Positions 8,517 through 17,472 are shown, numbered from the stretch's first letter. The stretch is DNA of 57,569 bases from Chloroflexi bacterium OHK40 (GCA_004367505.1 SFCB01000062.1:1-57569); one strand, 5' to 3'. The notes: a model not told the origin generated them from the letters alone. Translations and numbers: made by a program.

Positions 8517-8742
8517 GAGCGGCACGCCAATGGGCAGTGGCGCCCTCACCTGCTCGTCCCCGCCGGGCGTTGTGGAGCGCTGGCAGAGTGCGGTTGTGGG
8601 AGTTGGGCCCGTGTGGTGCCGTCGCAGCGCTTCGCGTTCCTCCACCGCTGCCCCATCCGGGCTGTGCAGTGCCGTGCGGCGGCTCGCGGTTCGCGTCTGG
8701 CGGTAGGCGGTTCCGGGTTTTATGCTCTACCGAGGTTACGCT

Positions 8743-9456
8743 ATGCGCCACCACGGTGCGATCTTCGACGTTGACGGGGTGCTGGTCGACTCGCCCCACG
8801 AGCAGGCCTGGCGGGCGGCGCTTGAGCGGCTGATGGAAGGCCCCTGGCGCGAGTTGGCCCCTGCAACGGGCTACTCCCCCGGCAGCTTTACGACTGGGGT
8901 CTACCTGGCTCAGCTCGCCGGCAAACCGCGAATGGCTGGGGCGGCCGCAGCTCTGGCCTACTTCGGGGTGCCCGACCCGGACGGTGCCCGGGCACGGGCC
9001 TATGCCGAGGCCAAGCAGGCCATGATCGTCGAACTGATCGCACGGCGCGCGTTCACCGTCTTCGAGGATGGGCGGCGCCTGCTCCTGCGCCTGAAGCAGG
9101 CCGGGGTGCGCCTTGCCGCCGCTTCGTCGTCGAAGAACGCCAACGACTTCCTGGTGCGCATCCCCGTTGAGCCGTTTGGCACGATGCTCGATCTCTTCGA
9201 CGCCAACGTCTGTGGTCGCGATTTCGCCCATGGGAAGCCGCACCCCGAGATCTTCCTCACCGCCGCCGCCGAGCTCGGCCTCCCCCCCGCCGCCTGTGTC
9301 GTCTTCGAGGACGCCGTCTCCGGGGTGCAGGCGGCCCGTGCCGGCGGGATGGACTGCGTTGGCGTGGCTCGTCTGGACGACGCGGAAGCCCTGCGCGCCG
9401 CTGGCGCCACAACCGTGGTGACGAGTCTTGATGAGCTGGATCTTCAGCTCCTCTAA
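8743..9456 (+). CDS. HAD-family phosphatase/phosphomutase, beta-phosphoglucomutase-like
   Basis: A 237-residue HAD hydrolase. Motif I is FDVDGVLVDS near residues 8-17, with both aspartates of the nucleophile/acid pair. Motif II is AAASSSKNANDF. The KPHPEIFLTAAAELG segment carries the motif III lysine, and VVFEDAVSGVQAARAGGM carries the motif IV acids. This matches the beta-phosphoglucomutase/PgmB subgroup. I prefer the ATG at 8743, which has CGAGG upstream and places motif I near the N-terminus; the ATG at 8722 is possible. The next gene encodes a GH65 phosphorylase. Known GH65 phosphorylases release beta-glucose 1-phosphate, which a PgmB enzyme converts to glucose 6-phosphate, so the pair probably acts in sequence. 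A plain phosphatase remains possible. Confidence 0.82.
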   Translation: MRHHGAIFDVDGVLVDSPHEQAWRAALERLMEGPWRELAPATGYSPGSFTTGVYLAQLAGKPRMAGAAAALAYFGVPDPDGARARAYAEAKQAMIVELIARRAFTVFEDGRRLLLRLKQAGVRLAAASSSKNANDFLVRIPVEPFGTMLDLFDANVCGRDFAHGKPHPEIFLTAAAELGLPPAACVVFEDAVSGVQAARAGGMDCVGVARLDDAEALRAAGATTVVTSLDELDLQLL

Positions 9457-9503
9457 CGGGAGGCGTCTCCCGTTCCCTGGCTACACGCGATGGATGCGGA
9501 ACC

Positions 9504-11837
9504 ATGACAGAACACATCCCCTTCACCCTCACCGACGATCCGCGCTGGCTCCTCACCTTTGATGGGTTTGATCCGACCCGTGAGGCCCAGATCGAGGCTG
9601 TCTGCGCGCTGGTGAACGGTTATCAGGGCACGCGCGCCGCCATGGAAGAGGGCCACCCCGCCTCCCGTCCCGCGACCTTCATCGCCGGGATCTTCAATAC
9701 GCCGGTGGCGCCTCAGGCCGCCGAGCTCGAGGAACCCATCCCTGAGCTCGTTGTCGTCCCCGACTGGTCACGCCTGCGGCTCCTGGTGGCCGGCGCCGAG
9801 CTTCGGCTCGACCGCTGCGAGTTGCTTGATCAGCGCCGCACGCTCGATCTGCGCCAGGGCGCCCTGTTGCGCACCTGGCGCCTGCGCGACGCCGAAGGCC
9901 GCATCACTGCCGTCACCAGCCTGCGCTTCGCCTCGCTGGCCGACCGGCGCGCGCTGGGCCAGTTCCTCACCATCACCCCCGAGAACTACGGCGGCGAGCT
10001 TAGCGTTGAATTGCTGCTGGATGGGCGGGTGACGAACGAGCAGCAGACCCCCCACCTGGCGCCCGTGTACACCGGCTCTGCCGAGGACGCCGCGCTGCTC
10101 GTGGTGCGCACGGCGCGCTCGGGCTACACCATCGCCGCTGCCGCTCGTAGCGAACTACTCGGCGCCGGCCAGATCGCGCTACGCCGCGAGATGGCGTTTG
10201 TGGCCGAGGGCGCCGGCGCCTGTGTCGAGCGCTTCAGCTGGGAAGCGGAGGCCGGCCGTACGTACGCGCTCCACAAGCTCGTGGCCCTCGCCACCTCCCG
10301 CGAGGAGGTCGCCCCGGCCGCTGCCGCCACCGCCCGTGTGCGCGCGCTCTGGGAGCGGGGGCCGGCGGTACTGCTGCGGGAGCACACCAGCGCCTGGGCC
10401 GAGCGCTGGCACGGGATCGACGCCAGCATTCCCGGCGATGCCGAGCTCCAGCGCCAGGTGCGCTTCGCCTGCTACCACCTGGTAGGTGCCGCCTCGCCCG
10501 ACGACGAGCGTAGCTCGATTGGCGCCCGCGCCCTCACCGGCGAGCGCTACCGTGGCCATGTCTTCTGGGATACCGAGATCTTCGTCTGGCCCGCGCTCCT
10601 CTACACCCACCCCGCCACCGCCCGCGCCCTCTTGATGTACCGCTACCACACCCTGGCCGGGGCCCGCGCCAAGGCTGCCGCCAGCGGCTACCGTGGCGCC
10701 ATGTATCCCTGGGAGGCGGCTGACACTGGTGAGGAAGTGACACCGGCCTACATGCTGAGCGGCGGGCAGCGCGTGCCGGTGCTCACCGGAATCGAGGAGC
10801 ACCACATCGCGGCCGACGTGGCGCTCGCCGTGCTCCAGTACGGGCGTGCCACGGGCGACCGGGCGTTTATGCGCGGGCCCGGTGCTGAGATCGTGCTCGA
10901 CGTGGCCCGCTTCTGGGCCAGCCGGGCCGAGGCCGGCGCGGAGGGCGCGTATCATATCCGCCGTGTGATCGGCCCCGACGAGTATCACGAGACGGTAGAC
11001 GACAACGCCTACACCAATGGCCTCGCCGCCCACATCCTGCGCGCCGCCAGGGCGCTCGCCGCTGATCTGGCCCGCCAGCACCCCGAGCGCTGGCGCGAGC
11101 TCGCCGATCGCCTTGCTCTCGACGACGCCGAGTTGGCCCTCTGGGAGGCCGTGGCCGCCGGGCTCGTCACCGGCTACGATCCTGCGACGGGCCTCGTGGA
11201 GCAGTTCGCGGGCTACCACCAACTCGACCCGATCGATCTGACCGGCCACGATCCGAGCGTCGCAACCGTGGACGCGAAGCTCGGCTGGTACCCCATGCAG
11301 CGTACCAAGGTGCTCAAGCAAGCCGATGTGATTATGCTCCTGATCTTGCTCTGGGAGCAGTACCCGCTTGAGGCCCACGCCGCCAACTTCGCCTACTATG
11401 AGCCGAAGACGAGCCACGATAGCTCGCTGAGCTACAGCTTCCACGCGCTCTTCGCCGCCCGCCTCGGCAAGCTCGACCTCGCCGAGAGCTATCTGCGCCG
11501 GGCCGCGCTCATCGATCTCGACCTCACGCGCCAGGGCCATGCGGGCGCCTCGGGGGGCGTCCATATCGCCGCGCTGGGCGGTATCTGGCAGGCCCTCGCT
11601 CTGGGCTTCCTCGGGATGCAGCCAGAGGATGAAGGGCTGCGATTCACGCCACACATTCCCGCCGGCTGGGGTGAGCTCGCTATGCCCATCGCCTGGCGCG
11701 GTGCCCGCCTGCGGGTGCGTGCCAGCGCAGATGGCGGCCTCATCCTTGCAGTAGAGCAGGGTGGCCCGGTGCGTGTCGCCACCGGGGCCGGCCCCTGGCT
11801 TGAGCTCGGCGCCGGCGAGCAGCGCCGCCTCAGCTGA
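9504..11837 (+). CDS. GH65 disaccharide phosphorylase (maltose/trehalose/kojibiose type)
   Basis: A 777-residue cytoplasmic enzyme with the full GH65 layout: an N-terminal beta-sandwich (about 1-275), a linker, an (alpha/alpha)6 barrel, and a C-terminal beta-sheet domain. Diagnostic motifs are HVFWDTEIFVWPALLYTHP, the acid-catalyst segment VIGPDEYHE (Glu493 as general acid) and the phosphate-site region around TKVLKQADVIMLL. Family members phosphorolyse alpha-linked glucose disaccharides with inversion to give beta-glucose 1-phosphate plus glucose or another acceptor. The acceptor loop that separates maltose, trehalose, kojibiose and nigerose enzymes cannot be assigned by eye. The mutase-like gene ends 47 bases upstream, which supports a phosphorolytic route for the imported sugar. 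Confidence 0.88.
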   Translation: MTEHIPFTLTDDPRWLLTFDGFDPTREAQIEAVCALVNGYQGTRAAMEEGHPASRPATFIAGIFNTPVAPQAAELEEPIPELVVVPDWSRLRLLVAGAELRLDRCELLDQRRTLDLRQGALLRTWRLRDAEGRITAVTSLRFASLADRRALGQFLTITPENYGGELSVELLLDGRVTNEQQTPHLAPVYTGSAEDAALLVVRTARSGYTIAAAARSELLGAGQIALRREMAFVAEGAGACVERFSWEAEAGRTYALHKLVALATSREEVAPAAAATARVRALWERGPAVLLREHTSAWAERWHGIDASIPGDAELQRQVRFACYHLVGAASPDDERSSIGARALTGERYRGHVFWDTEIFVWPALLYTHPATARALLMYRYHTLAGARAKAAASGYRGAMYPWEAADTGEEVTPAYMLSGGQRVPVLTGIEEHHIAADVALAVLQYGRATGDRAFMRGPGAEIVLDVARFWASRAEAGAEGAYHIRRVIGPDEYHETVDDNAYTNGLAAHILRAARALAADLARQHPERWRELADRLALDDAELALWEAVAAGLVTGYDPATGLVEQFAGYHQLDPIDLTGHDPSVATVDAKLGWYPMQRTKVLKQADVIMLLILLWEQYPLEAHAANFAYYEPKTSHDSSLSYSFHALFAARLGKLDLAESYLRRAALIDLDLTRQGHAGASGGVHIAALGGIWQALALGFLGMQPEDEGLRFTPHIPAGWGELAMPIAWRGARLRVRASADGGLILAVEQGGPVRVATGAGPWLELGAGEQRRLS

Positions 11838-11918
11838 TCGCCGGCCCTGGTGAGACGATCCCCGCGCCGGTGCCGTCTGATCCTGCACAGCGTGTCTGTC
11901 ACCACGAAGGAGCGCGCC

Positions 11919-12455
11919 ATGGATCGCCCCACACGGTTCCGCACGATCATCGTCGCCCTGGATGGGACGCCCGAGACCGAGCAGATCATCGCTCCAGCCC
12001 GGGAGCTGGCGACGGTCTACGGTGCAAAGCTGGTGCTGGTTCGCGCCTTTGAGCCCCATTCCCTTCCGCCTAAGGATGATCTGATTCCTGGCCCGAACGT
12101 CCCCCTTCCCTCTGGTCCCGCCGCCAATAGCATCAGCGGCCTGCAACTCCCCGTCACCGGTACCGTCCCCGGCGACGATTTCGCCCTGGCCCAGCCGCTG
12201 GCGGACTACGACGCCGCCGGCTACCTCAACATCCTCGGCAACGAGCTGCAGGCCGCTGGCTTCGATGTCGAGCACGTCGATCCCGCCGACGATCCGGCCG
12301 AGGCCATCCTGGGCGAGGCCCGCGCACGTGATGCTGGCCTGGTAGTCATGGGGACCCGCCAGCGCAGGGGCTGGGAGCGCTTCTTCAAGGGGAGTACCGC
12401 CGAGAAGGTGCTCCGTGAGAGCCCCTGTCCGGTCCTCGCCATCCCGATCGACTGA
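11919..12455 (+). CDS. Universal stress protein (UspA family) with internal insert
   Basis: A 178-residue Usp domain. The opening strand FRTIIVALDGTPETEQII and the closing VVMGTRQRRGWERFFKGSTA followed by EKVLRESPCPVLAI are typical. The nucleotide loop usually reads G-x2-G-x9-G-S/T; here the second glycine is Gln (GTRQ), so ATP binding is uncertain. Residues about 45-95 are a Pro/Gly-rich insert not found in minimal Usp proteins of about 140 residues. The ATG at 11919 follows AAGGAGCG. It is 81 bases after the phosphorylase and on the same strand, so it may be the last gene of the sugar transcript. Confidence 0.85.
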   Translation: MDRPTRFRTIIVALDGTPETEQIIAPARELATVYGAKLVLVRAFEPHSLPPKDDLIPGPNVPLPSGPAANSISGLQLPVTGTVPGDDFALAQPLADYDAAGYLNILGNELQAAGFDVEHVDPADDPAEAILGEARARDAGLVVMGTRQRRGWERFFKGSTAEKVLRESPCPVLAIPID

Positions 12456-12500
12456 AGGCTCCGTACTGCCGGACTGGAACTAAGTCGCTCCTCTTTCAGG

Positions 12501-12521
12501 CGCACGCGCAGGGAGCGTGCG
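12501..12521. terminator. Hairpin between convergent usp and response-regulator genes
   Basis: CGCACGC (12501-12507) and GCGTGCG (12515-12521) form a 7-bp stem with a 7-base loop in the 173-base gap between two convergent genes. There is no clear T-run on either side. Bidirectional termination is the likely role. Confidence 0.4.
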
Positions 12522-12628
12522 GCGTCTATGCAGCTCCGAACGAGCAATGTGAGCCCATTCCTGGGACGCTGCGGCCAGCCTGTGCGCGCCATCGGGCGGG
12601 CCATGGGAGCGCAACGGCAACTGTCGCA

Positions 12629-13450
12629 TTAGAGCGCCAGCGTCAGCAGCACAATCGCCAGCGTCAGGATCGCCGCCATGCCAACGGTAACGGAGAGCGG
12701 GCCGGGGCGGCGGGCGCGCCGCTGGTGTGTTCCGGGCGCGTAGGGCGCCAGGTCGACACCGAGCAGGCTACTGTAGGCGCGGAGAGCGGCGCGCAACTCC
12801 GATCGCGGTACGTAGCTGAACTCCTCCTGCTCGATCGCCTGCAGAAACTCCCAGCGTACGCCCGCGCTCTGGGCTGCCTCGTACAGGCTCATCCCCCGCT
12901 GGTGACGCGCCTCGGCAAGGCGTGGGCCGAGCCGTGGCAGCGATGGGGGCGCGGGCGTCGCGCGGGGCGTGGGCGGCTGCGACACAGCCACCGCTGCGAC
13001 CGGGGGCTGAGGAGCCCGGGGTGCCACGACGGGCCGCGTGGACGGTCGCTGCGAGGTGCTGGCGCCACCGGCGCGCCCCCGCTGGGGCTGGGCGCGGCGG
13101 AGCACCGCCTCGATTCGCGCCACCAGCTGCGCCTGGTTGAATGGCTTGGCCACGTAGTCGTCCGCGCCGCTCGTCAGGCCAGTGACCACATCGTCGTCCC
13201 CGTGTTTTGCGGTTAACATAATAACGGGGACATTGGAACTGGCCCGGATCTGGCGGCAGAGATCCCAGCCGCTGATCTCGGGCATCATCACATCGAGCAG
13301 GATGAGGTCGGGCGGCTCGGTGGCCAGGCGGAGCAGCGCCTCGTAGCCGCGCCGGAATGTCGAGACCTGGTAGCCCGCGCCGCCGAGCTGATGTGCGAGC
13401 AGAGTGCAGATCAGCGGCTCGTCGTCGATCACCATGATGCGCGTGCCCAT
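12629..13450 (-). CDS. Response regulator with RodZ-type HTH and C-terminal membrane helix
   Basis: A 273-residue protein with an unusual domain order. Residues 1-118 are a complete receiver: acidic pocket DDE at 9-11, phosphoacceptor Asp53 (LILLDVMMPE), Thr80 and Lys102 (YVAKPF). A Pro/Ala-rich linker runs to about 170. Residues about 172-240 match the RodZ N-terminal HTH (HTH_25), with GPRLAEARHQRGMSLYEAA, then FLQAIEQEEF and LRAYSSLLGVD. After a basic patch, residues about 251-273 form one hydrophobic helix ending at the C-terminus. The start is the ATG at 13450, with GAGGAG upstream. It begins 37 bases after the NTPase/HEAT gene on the same strand. Output is probably membrane-localised protein or DNA binding rather than free transcription control; this is inference. 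Confidence 0.85.
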   Translation of the reverse strand: MGTRIMVIDDEPLICTLLAHQLGGAGYQVSTFRRGYEALLRLATEPPDLILLDVMMPEISGWDLCRQIRASSNVPVIMLTAKHGDDDVVTGLTSGADDYVAKPFNQAQLVARIEAVLRRAQPQRGRAGGASTSQRPSTRPVVAPRAPQPPVAAVAVSQPPTPRATPAPPSLPRLGPRLAEARHQRGMSLYEAAQSAGVRWEFLQAIEQEEFSYVPRSELRAALRAYSSLLGVDLAPYAPGTHQRRARRPGPLSVTVGMAAILTLAIVLLTLAL

Positions 13451-13487
13451 CACGGACTCCTCGGGGTTGGTGGAAGCGACTCGGGTG

Positions 13488-16400
13488 TCAGCAGCTCAGC
13501 AGGGCCACGGCGGCCCAGTGGCGATGCTCGGCGGGCTGGGCCGAGTCGGTGGCGATGCGCGTGAGGTGTGCCCGGGCCTGCGTGGCCGTCTGGTCCTGCC
13601 GGCTGGCAATCGCGCGGAGGCTGTCGATGCAGCGCCGGCGCAGCAGGGGCGGCGCGAGGGGTGCCTCTGGTCCGTCGGGGGCGAGAACGACCGCCAGGGC
13701 CTCAACCCCATCGCCAGAGCCATTGGTTGCCAGAGCGGCTGCGACCTCCAGGCGTAGCTGTGCTTGCTCGCCCGGGTTCGTGAGCACGGCACCGAGCAGC
13801 TGCTCGTCGGCGCGCCGGCCGATCTGTGCGCTCAGGGCCTGAAGGCGCAGCGGAAGCGGGGCGTCCGGGTCGGCCAGCGGCTCGATCAGGCGCTCATCGT
13901 CTGGCAGGGCCGCCGCAAGGGCCGCGTAGGCCTGCAGGCGCAGCGGCGGCGCGGGCGAGGCGAGGTACTCTTGCAGGAGGGTCAGGTACTCGGCGCCGCA
14001 GAGCCGCAACAGGGCGGCAACGGCCGCGAGCCGTACACCCGGGGCGGCTATCGGGCTCTGGCTGATCCGAACCAGCAGTGGCGCCACGCTGGCGTCACCG
14101 AGTTGGGCGATCGCGGCAATGCTCTCCACGGCGGTGGCACCCGGCCCGCTCTGAGCGGCGCGCAGCAGTGCAGGCAGCGCCTCACGGTCGCCGGCGCGGG
14201 CGAGCGCCCGGGCAAGCGCGGCTGCCAGCTCAGGCGGGGTGGCGCTGGCACGCAGGAGCTGCCGGAGTGCCAGCTGCTGTTCGTCGTCCATGCGGGGTTG
14301 CAGAGCGTCGGCCGCTGCGACGCGCAGATCGGTGGGCGCGCCGTGGTCGGCGATGAGCCGCCCCAGTGTGGCGGCTGCGCCGGGATCGTCGCTGCGACCC
14401 AGGGCGGCAACGACGGCTATGCGGAGCGGGAGCACTTCATCGACCGCGAGCGCCAGCCGACGTAGCACGGCGATGCCGGCGGCCTCGCCGTGGGCCACAA
14501 CGAGCTCGGCCATGGTGATGCGCAGGAAGGTGTCGTCCTGGCCACTGGCCAGGCGCTGGGCGAGTGCTGGCCCGGCGCCTGGCGCCGCTCCAAGCCGCTC
14601 GATCGCGAGCCAGCGTAATGTGAGCGGGGTCCCCTGATCGTCGAGGAGCCGCCATAGCTCCGTTGCCGGGTCGCTCACGCGGGCCAGTGCGGCGAGTGTC
14701 GCGCGGGCTACCTCGGCGCGGTGCTCGCCCGCGATGGAGCCCCGCAGCGTCCGGATGACCGGCTCGCGCAGCTCCGGCCGTGAACTGGCCAGATCGGCGA
14801 GGGCTGTGGCCGCCGTTGCCGCGATCCGCGCCGCCTGACGCGCCACCAGTTCGCCGAGGCTCGTTGGCGGGTCGGCTGTGGTGTCGCCGTCCGCCATCGT
14901 TTCGATCAGGGCAAGCCGGTTCTCCTCGGGCAGTTCCAGCGCGAGCCATGCGGGGGCCGAGCGCTCCGCGAGCTCTGGCACCCGTCGTAGCCATGCCGCC
15001 CGTAAGGACTCCTCCAGGCGTGGGGCGAGCAGGGCGGCGAGGGTTGGGAGGGCAGCATCGGCGCTGGTGTGAGCAAGCGCGCGGACGATCTGCTCAGCCA
15101 GGGCTGTATCAACGCCCACACGGCGCAGGCCCGTGATGAGGGCGGCAACGGCCTGGTTGCGCAGCTCCGGCCGGCGACCGAGCGCGCCCAGGGCGCGGGC
15201 CGCCGCCTGCCGAAGTAGCAGCGGTCCCTGGCTCTCCAGGAGATTGCGCAGCGTTGGGAGCGCGCCGGCTGTGCCCAGGCGACCAAGGTGCCCGGCAGCG
15301 GCAGCCCGTACCGTCACCGGGAGGCCCCGCGCCGGAAGCAGGCGCTCCAGCACGCGCATGCCATGTGGCCCACGGCCTGCCAGCAGATCGACGGCGTGGA
15401 GTCGATCTTCAAGGGGCTGGCTCTCGTCCAGCGCGGCCCGCGTGAGCAGTCCGGTGGCTGCGGGGTGTTCCTGGCGAGCAATCGTGTCGAGCAGATCGGA
15501 GGATGTCGCGCCGCTCCGGGCGTCGAGGAGGCGGGCCAGGATGTCAAGCGCTGTACTGGCCTCGCTCGCGGCGATCACCGCAAGCGCGGCGCGGCGCAGG
15601 GCCGGTGAGCCTGTGGCAGCGTGCTGCTCGGCGGCTTGCAGGTCGCCGGTGGCTGCGAGCGCCGCTGCCCGCAGCTCCTCGGGCAGGGTTGTGTCGGCCA
15701 CAACCGCCAGCCCTGGCGCCTGCGCCCGCGCGGAAGCCTCGGGATCGCGTAGCAGGGCCTCCAGCCCCGCCCGCAGCGGCGAGGCGGCGAGCAAGGCCCG
15801 GCCTTCGGGCCCGCTCAGGCCGGCGATCATGCTGCGGGCCGCCAGGGCTGTGACGTCTGCCCCGGCTGGCACGGCGGCCAGCAGTGCCGGCGCCGGTGGG
15901 CGTGCGGCCAGGATGTCGGCCGCCTGCCAGCGTAATGTTGCTGGCGCTGCCGGGTTGTCTACAAGCTGGAGGAGCGGCCCCGTATCGACGAGCGCACCCC
16001 CGGCTGCGGCCAGCGCCGCGGATGCGCGCCGGGCATCCACCGTCGCCGCCGTCGCCAGTAACTCCGCAAGCGCCGGAGCAAGGTCGGCCAGCAGCGCCTG
16101 CTCGGTCGGCGCGGCCTCCGGAGCGGACAGGCGCTCCACCAGGCGCAGCTCCCACTGCGGAGCGCGGCCGGCGCTGTCGCGGGCGCAGGCCGTGAGGGCG
16201 CGCAGATCCGCGTGGTCGGGCTCGCCCTTGCCCCAGAGCGCACTGAGAACCGGGGTCGGGTCGTTGAGCAGGCCGGCAACGAGGGGGGCCGTGGCGATGC
16301 GCTCGGTGGGTGGGAGGGCGGCCAGGGCATCGAGATCGGCGCCACCGGCCAGGCCCCGCGCGAGCCGGTAGTGCCGCAGCACCGCGCGTCCGATCCGTAC

Positions 16401-17219
16401 CGGTGGCTGGCCCGCTGGCTCGGCAGGCGCTGGGGCCTGCTGCTCGCCCTCCAGCACTGGCCGGACCAGGGCGTAGGCCTGCTCGTAGAGCTCGGCCCGT
16501 GTGCCCGGTATCCCAGCGAGTGGATAGATCAGCGCGAGCAGCGCCAGGTCGGCCGGGCTCTCGCGCAGCCCGCTCAGGGGCGCCTGGCCGAGGGCCGCGA
16601 GAATCGGGGCGGGGTCGTGATCGGGGAGCAGATGAGCGAGCCACAGCGCAACACGCCCGTCGTCGGGCGGCGGGAGTACCAGGGTGCGTAGCTCGGGCCA
16701 GGGCTGGCCCGAGGGGAGCGCGACCACCGCGCGCAGGGCCGGCCAGCGGGGCGCGCCACTGAGAAAGCCCTGCCAGAGCGCGCGACGGTCGGCGGGGAGC
16801 AGCTCCCAGTCGTCCAGGAGCAGAATGCCGGGGCGGGCGCCATCGGCGAGGCTTGAAGGAAAGCCGGCCTCCTGGGCGGCCTTCGCCACCACGGCTCGCG
16901 GCGGAAGCGTGGGCGCATCACATTCGAGGAGCGGCAGGTATAACACCGGGCTGTCGCCGCCGTGGGCCGACCAGCGCTCGGCAACCTGAAGCAGGGCAAG
17001 CGTTCGCCCGCTGCCCGGAGGGCCAAGCAGGGCGACGGATGTGGGTAGCGCGAGGATGGCTGCGGGGTCCGGCAGCGGGTCGGCGCCGAGCGGGAGCGTG
17101 AGCAGCGTGGGGAGCAACTGCGCGGCAGGCTCGGCGGCGAGGGCCGCGCCGACAGTTGTGCGGTGGCGGCGAAGGGCGCGCCCGAGCGGGAGGAACGGCA
17201 GGCTGGTCGTCGTGATCAT
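13488..17219 (-). CDS. STAND-like NTPase fused to a long HEAT-repeat array
   Basis: A 1,243-residue protein, very rich in Ala and Leu. Residues about 60-300 look like a NACHT/STAND-type P-loop domain: the Walker A region is GPPGSGRT (66-73), with Arg where Lys is normal, and the Walker B region is GILLLDDWE (131-139). A winged-helix-like helical stretch follows. From about 400 to the end the sequence is a continuous series of short paired helices of HEAT/armadillo type (for example RAAAAGHLGRLGTAGALPTL and LRVAAADALQPRMDDEQQLA). The start at 17219 (MITTTSLPFLP) has GGGGAC before it; the longer in-frame form is less likely. It heads an operon with the REC-HTH-TM regulator. HEAT arrays usually bind proteins, so I infer a signal-responsive scaffold. 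Partner and trigger are unknown. Confidence 0.8.
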   Translation of the reverse strand: MITTTSLPFLPLGRALRRHRTTVGAALAAEPAAQLLPTLLTLPLGADPLPDPAAILALPTSVALLGPPGSGRTLALLQVAERWSAHGGDSPVLYLPLLECDAPTLPPRAVVAKAAQEAGFPSSLADGARPGILLLDDWELLPADRRALWQGFLSGAPRWPALRAVVALPSGQPWPELRTLVLPPPDDGRVALWLAHLLPDHDPAPILAALGQAPLSGLRESPADLALLALIYPLAGIPGTRAELYEQAYALVRPVLEGEQQAPAPAEPAGQPPVRIGRAVLRHYRLARGLAGGADLDALAALPPTERIATAPLVAGLLNDPTPVLSALWGKGEPDHADLRALTACARDSAGRAPQWELRLVERLSAPEAAPTEQALLADLAPALAELLATAATVDARRASAALAAAGGALVDTGPLLQLVDNPAAPATLRWQAADILAARPPAPALLAAVPAGADVTALAARSMIAGLSGPEGRALLAASPLRAGLEALLRDPEASARAQAPGLAVVADTTLPEELRAAALAATGDLQAAEQHAATGSPALRRAALAVIAASEASTALDILARLLDARSGATSSDLLDTIARQEHPAATGLLTRAALDESQPLEDRLHAVDLLAGRGPHGMRVLERLLPARGLPVTVRAAAAGHLGRLGTAGALPTLRNLLESQGPLLLRQAAARALGALGRRPELRNQAVAALITGLRRVGVDTALAEQIVRALAHTSADAALPTLAALLAPRLEESLRAAWLRRVPELAERSAPAWLALELPEENRLALIETMADGDTTADPPTSLGELVARQAARIAATAATALADLASSRPELREPVIRTLRGSIAGEHRAEVARATLAALARVSDPATELWRLLDDQGTPLTLRWLAIERLGAAPGAGPALAQRLASGQDDTFLRITMAELVVAHGEAAGIAVLRRLALAVDEVLPLRIAVVAALGRSDDPGAAATLGRLIADHGAPTDLRVAAADALQPRMDDEQQLALRQLLRASATPPELAAALARALARAGDREALPALLRAAQSGPGATAVESIAAIAQLGDASVAPLLVRISQSPIAAPGVRLAAVAALLRLCGAEYLTLLQEYLASPAPPLRLQAYAALAAALPDDERLIEPLADPDAPLPLRLQALSAQIGRRADEQLLGAVLTNPGEQAQLRLEVAAALATNGSGDGVEALAVVLAPDGPEAPLAPPLLRRRCIDSLRAIASRQDQTATQARAHLTRIATDSAQPAEHRHWAAVALLSC

Positions 17220-17472
17220 GGCGTCCCCGGCATCGCGAGCGGCGAGTATCTCCACTATGGATGCTAACGGCCCGGGGCCACCAGGGGCAAGCACGCGACA
17301 TTACAGTGTCGTGACAAAAGTAAATAAAAAGTTAAAGAAAAAACCGCCAGCTCTAACGATTCTCTAAGAATCAGCTAACTCTGGTTTTATCTCTACCCCC
17401 TATATCGAGGATCGCACAGATTGTCGTGGCCGTTTGTCGTTGCCGTTCAGATACTCACCAAGGAGGACGAGA
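17220..17472. promoter_or_regulatory. AT-rich divergent intergenic region
   Basis: This gap separates the divergent NTPase/HEAT gene and the NEW3-domain gene. It contains the only strongly AT-rich tract in the neighbourhood (17313-17345), a TGTC-GT-GACA palindrome (17307-17316), and an inverted repeat GATTCT/AGAATC (17358-17372). I could not find a convincing -35/-10 pair on either strand, but the composition marks it as the promoter region for both genes. Confidence 0.45.

Noticed and set aside
10179-12275. A 698-codon minus-strand open frame
   Set aside because: It is antisense to the GH65 phosphorylase, which has intact catalytic motifs; the product has no recognisable domain.
15133-16371. 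A 412-codon plus-strand open frame rich in Arg, Ser and Ala
   Set aside because: It is antisense to the HEAT-repeat region of the NTPase gene; repetitive high-GC coding DNA produces such frames.
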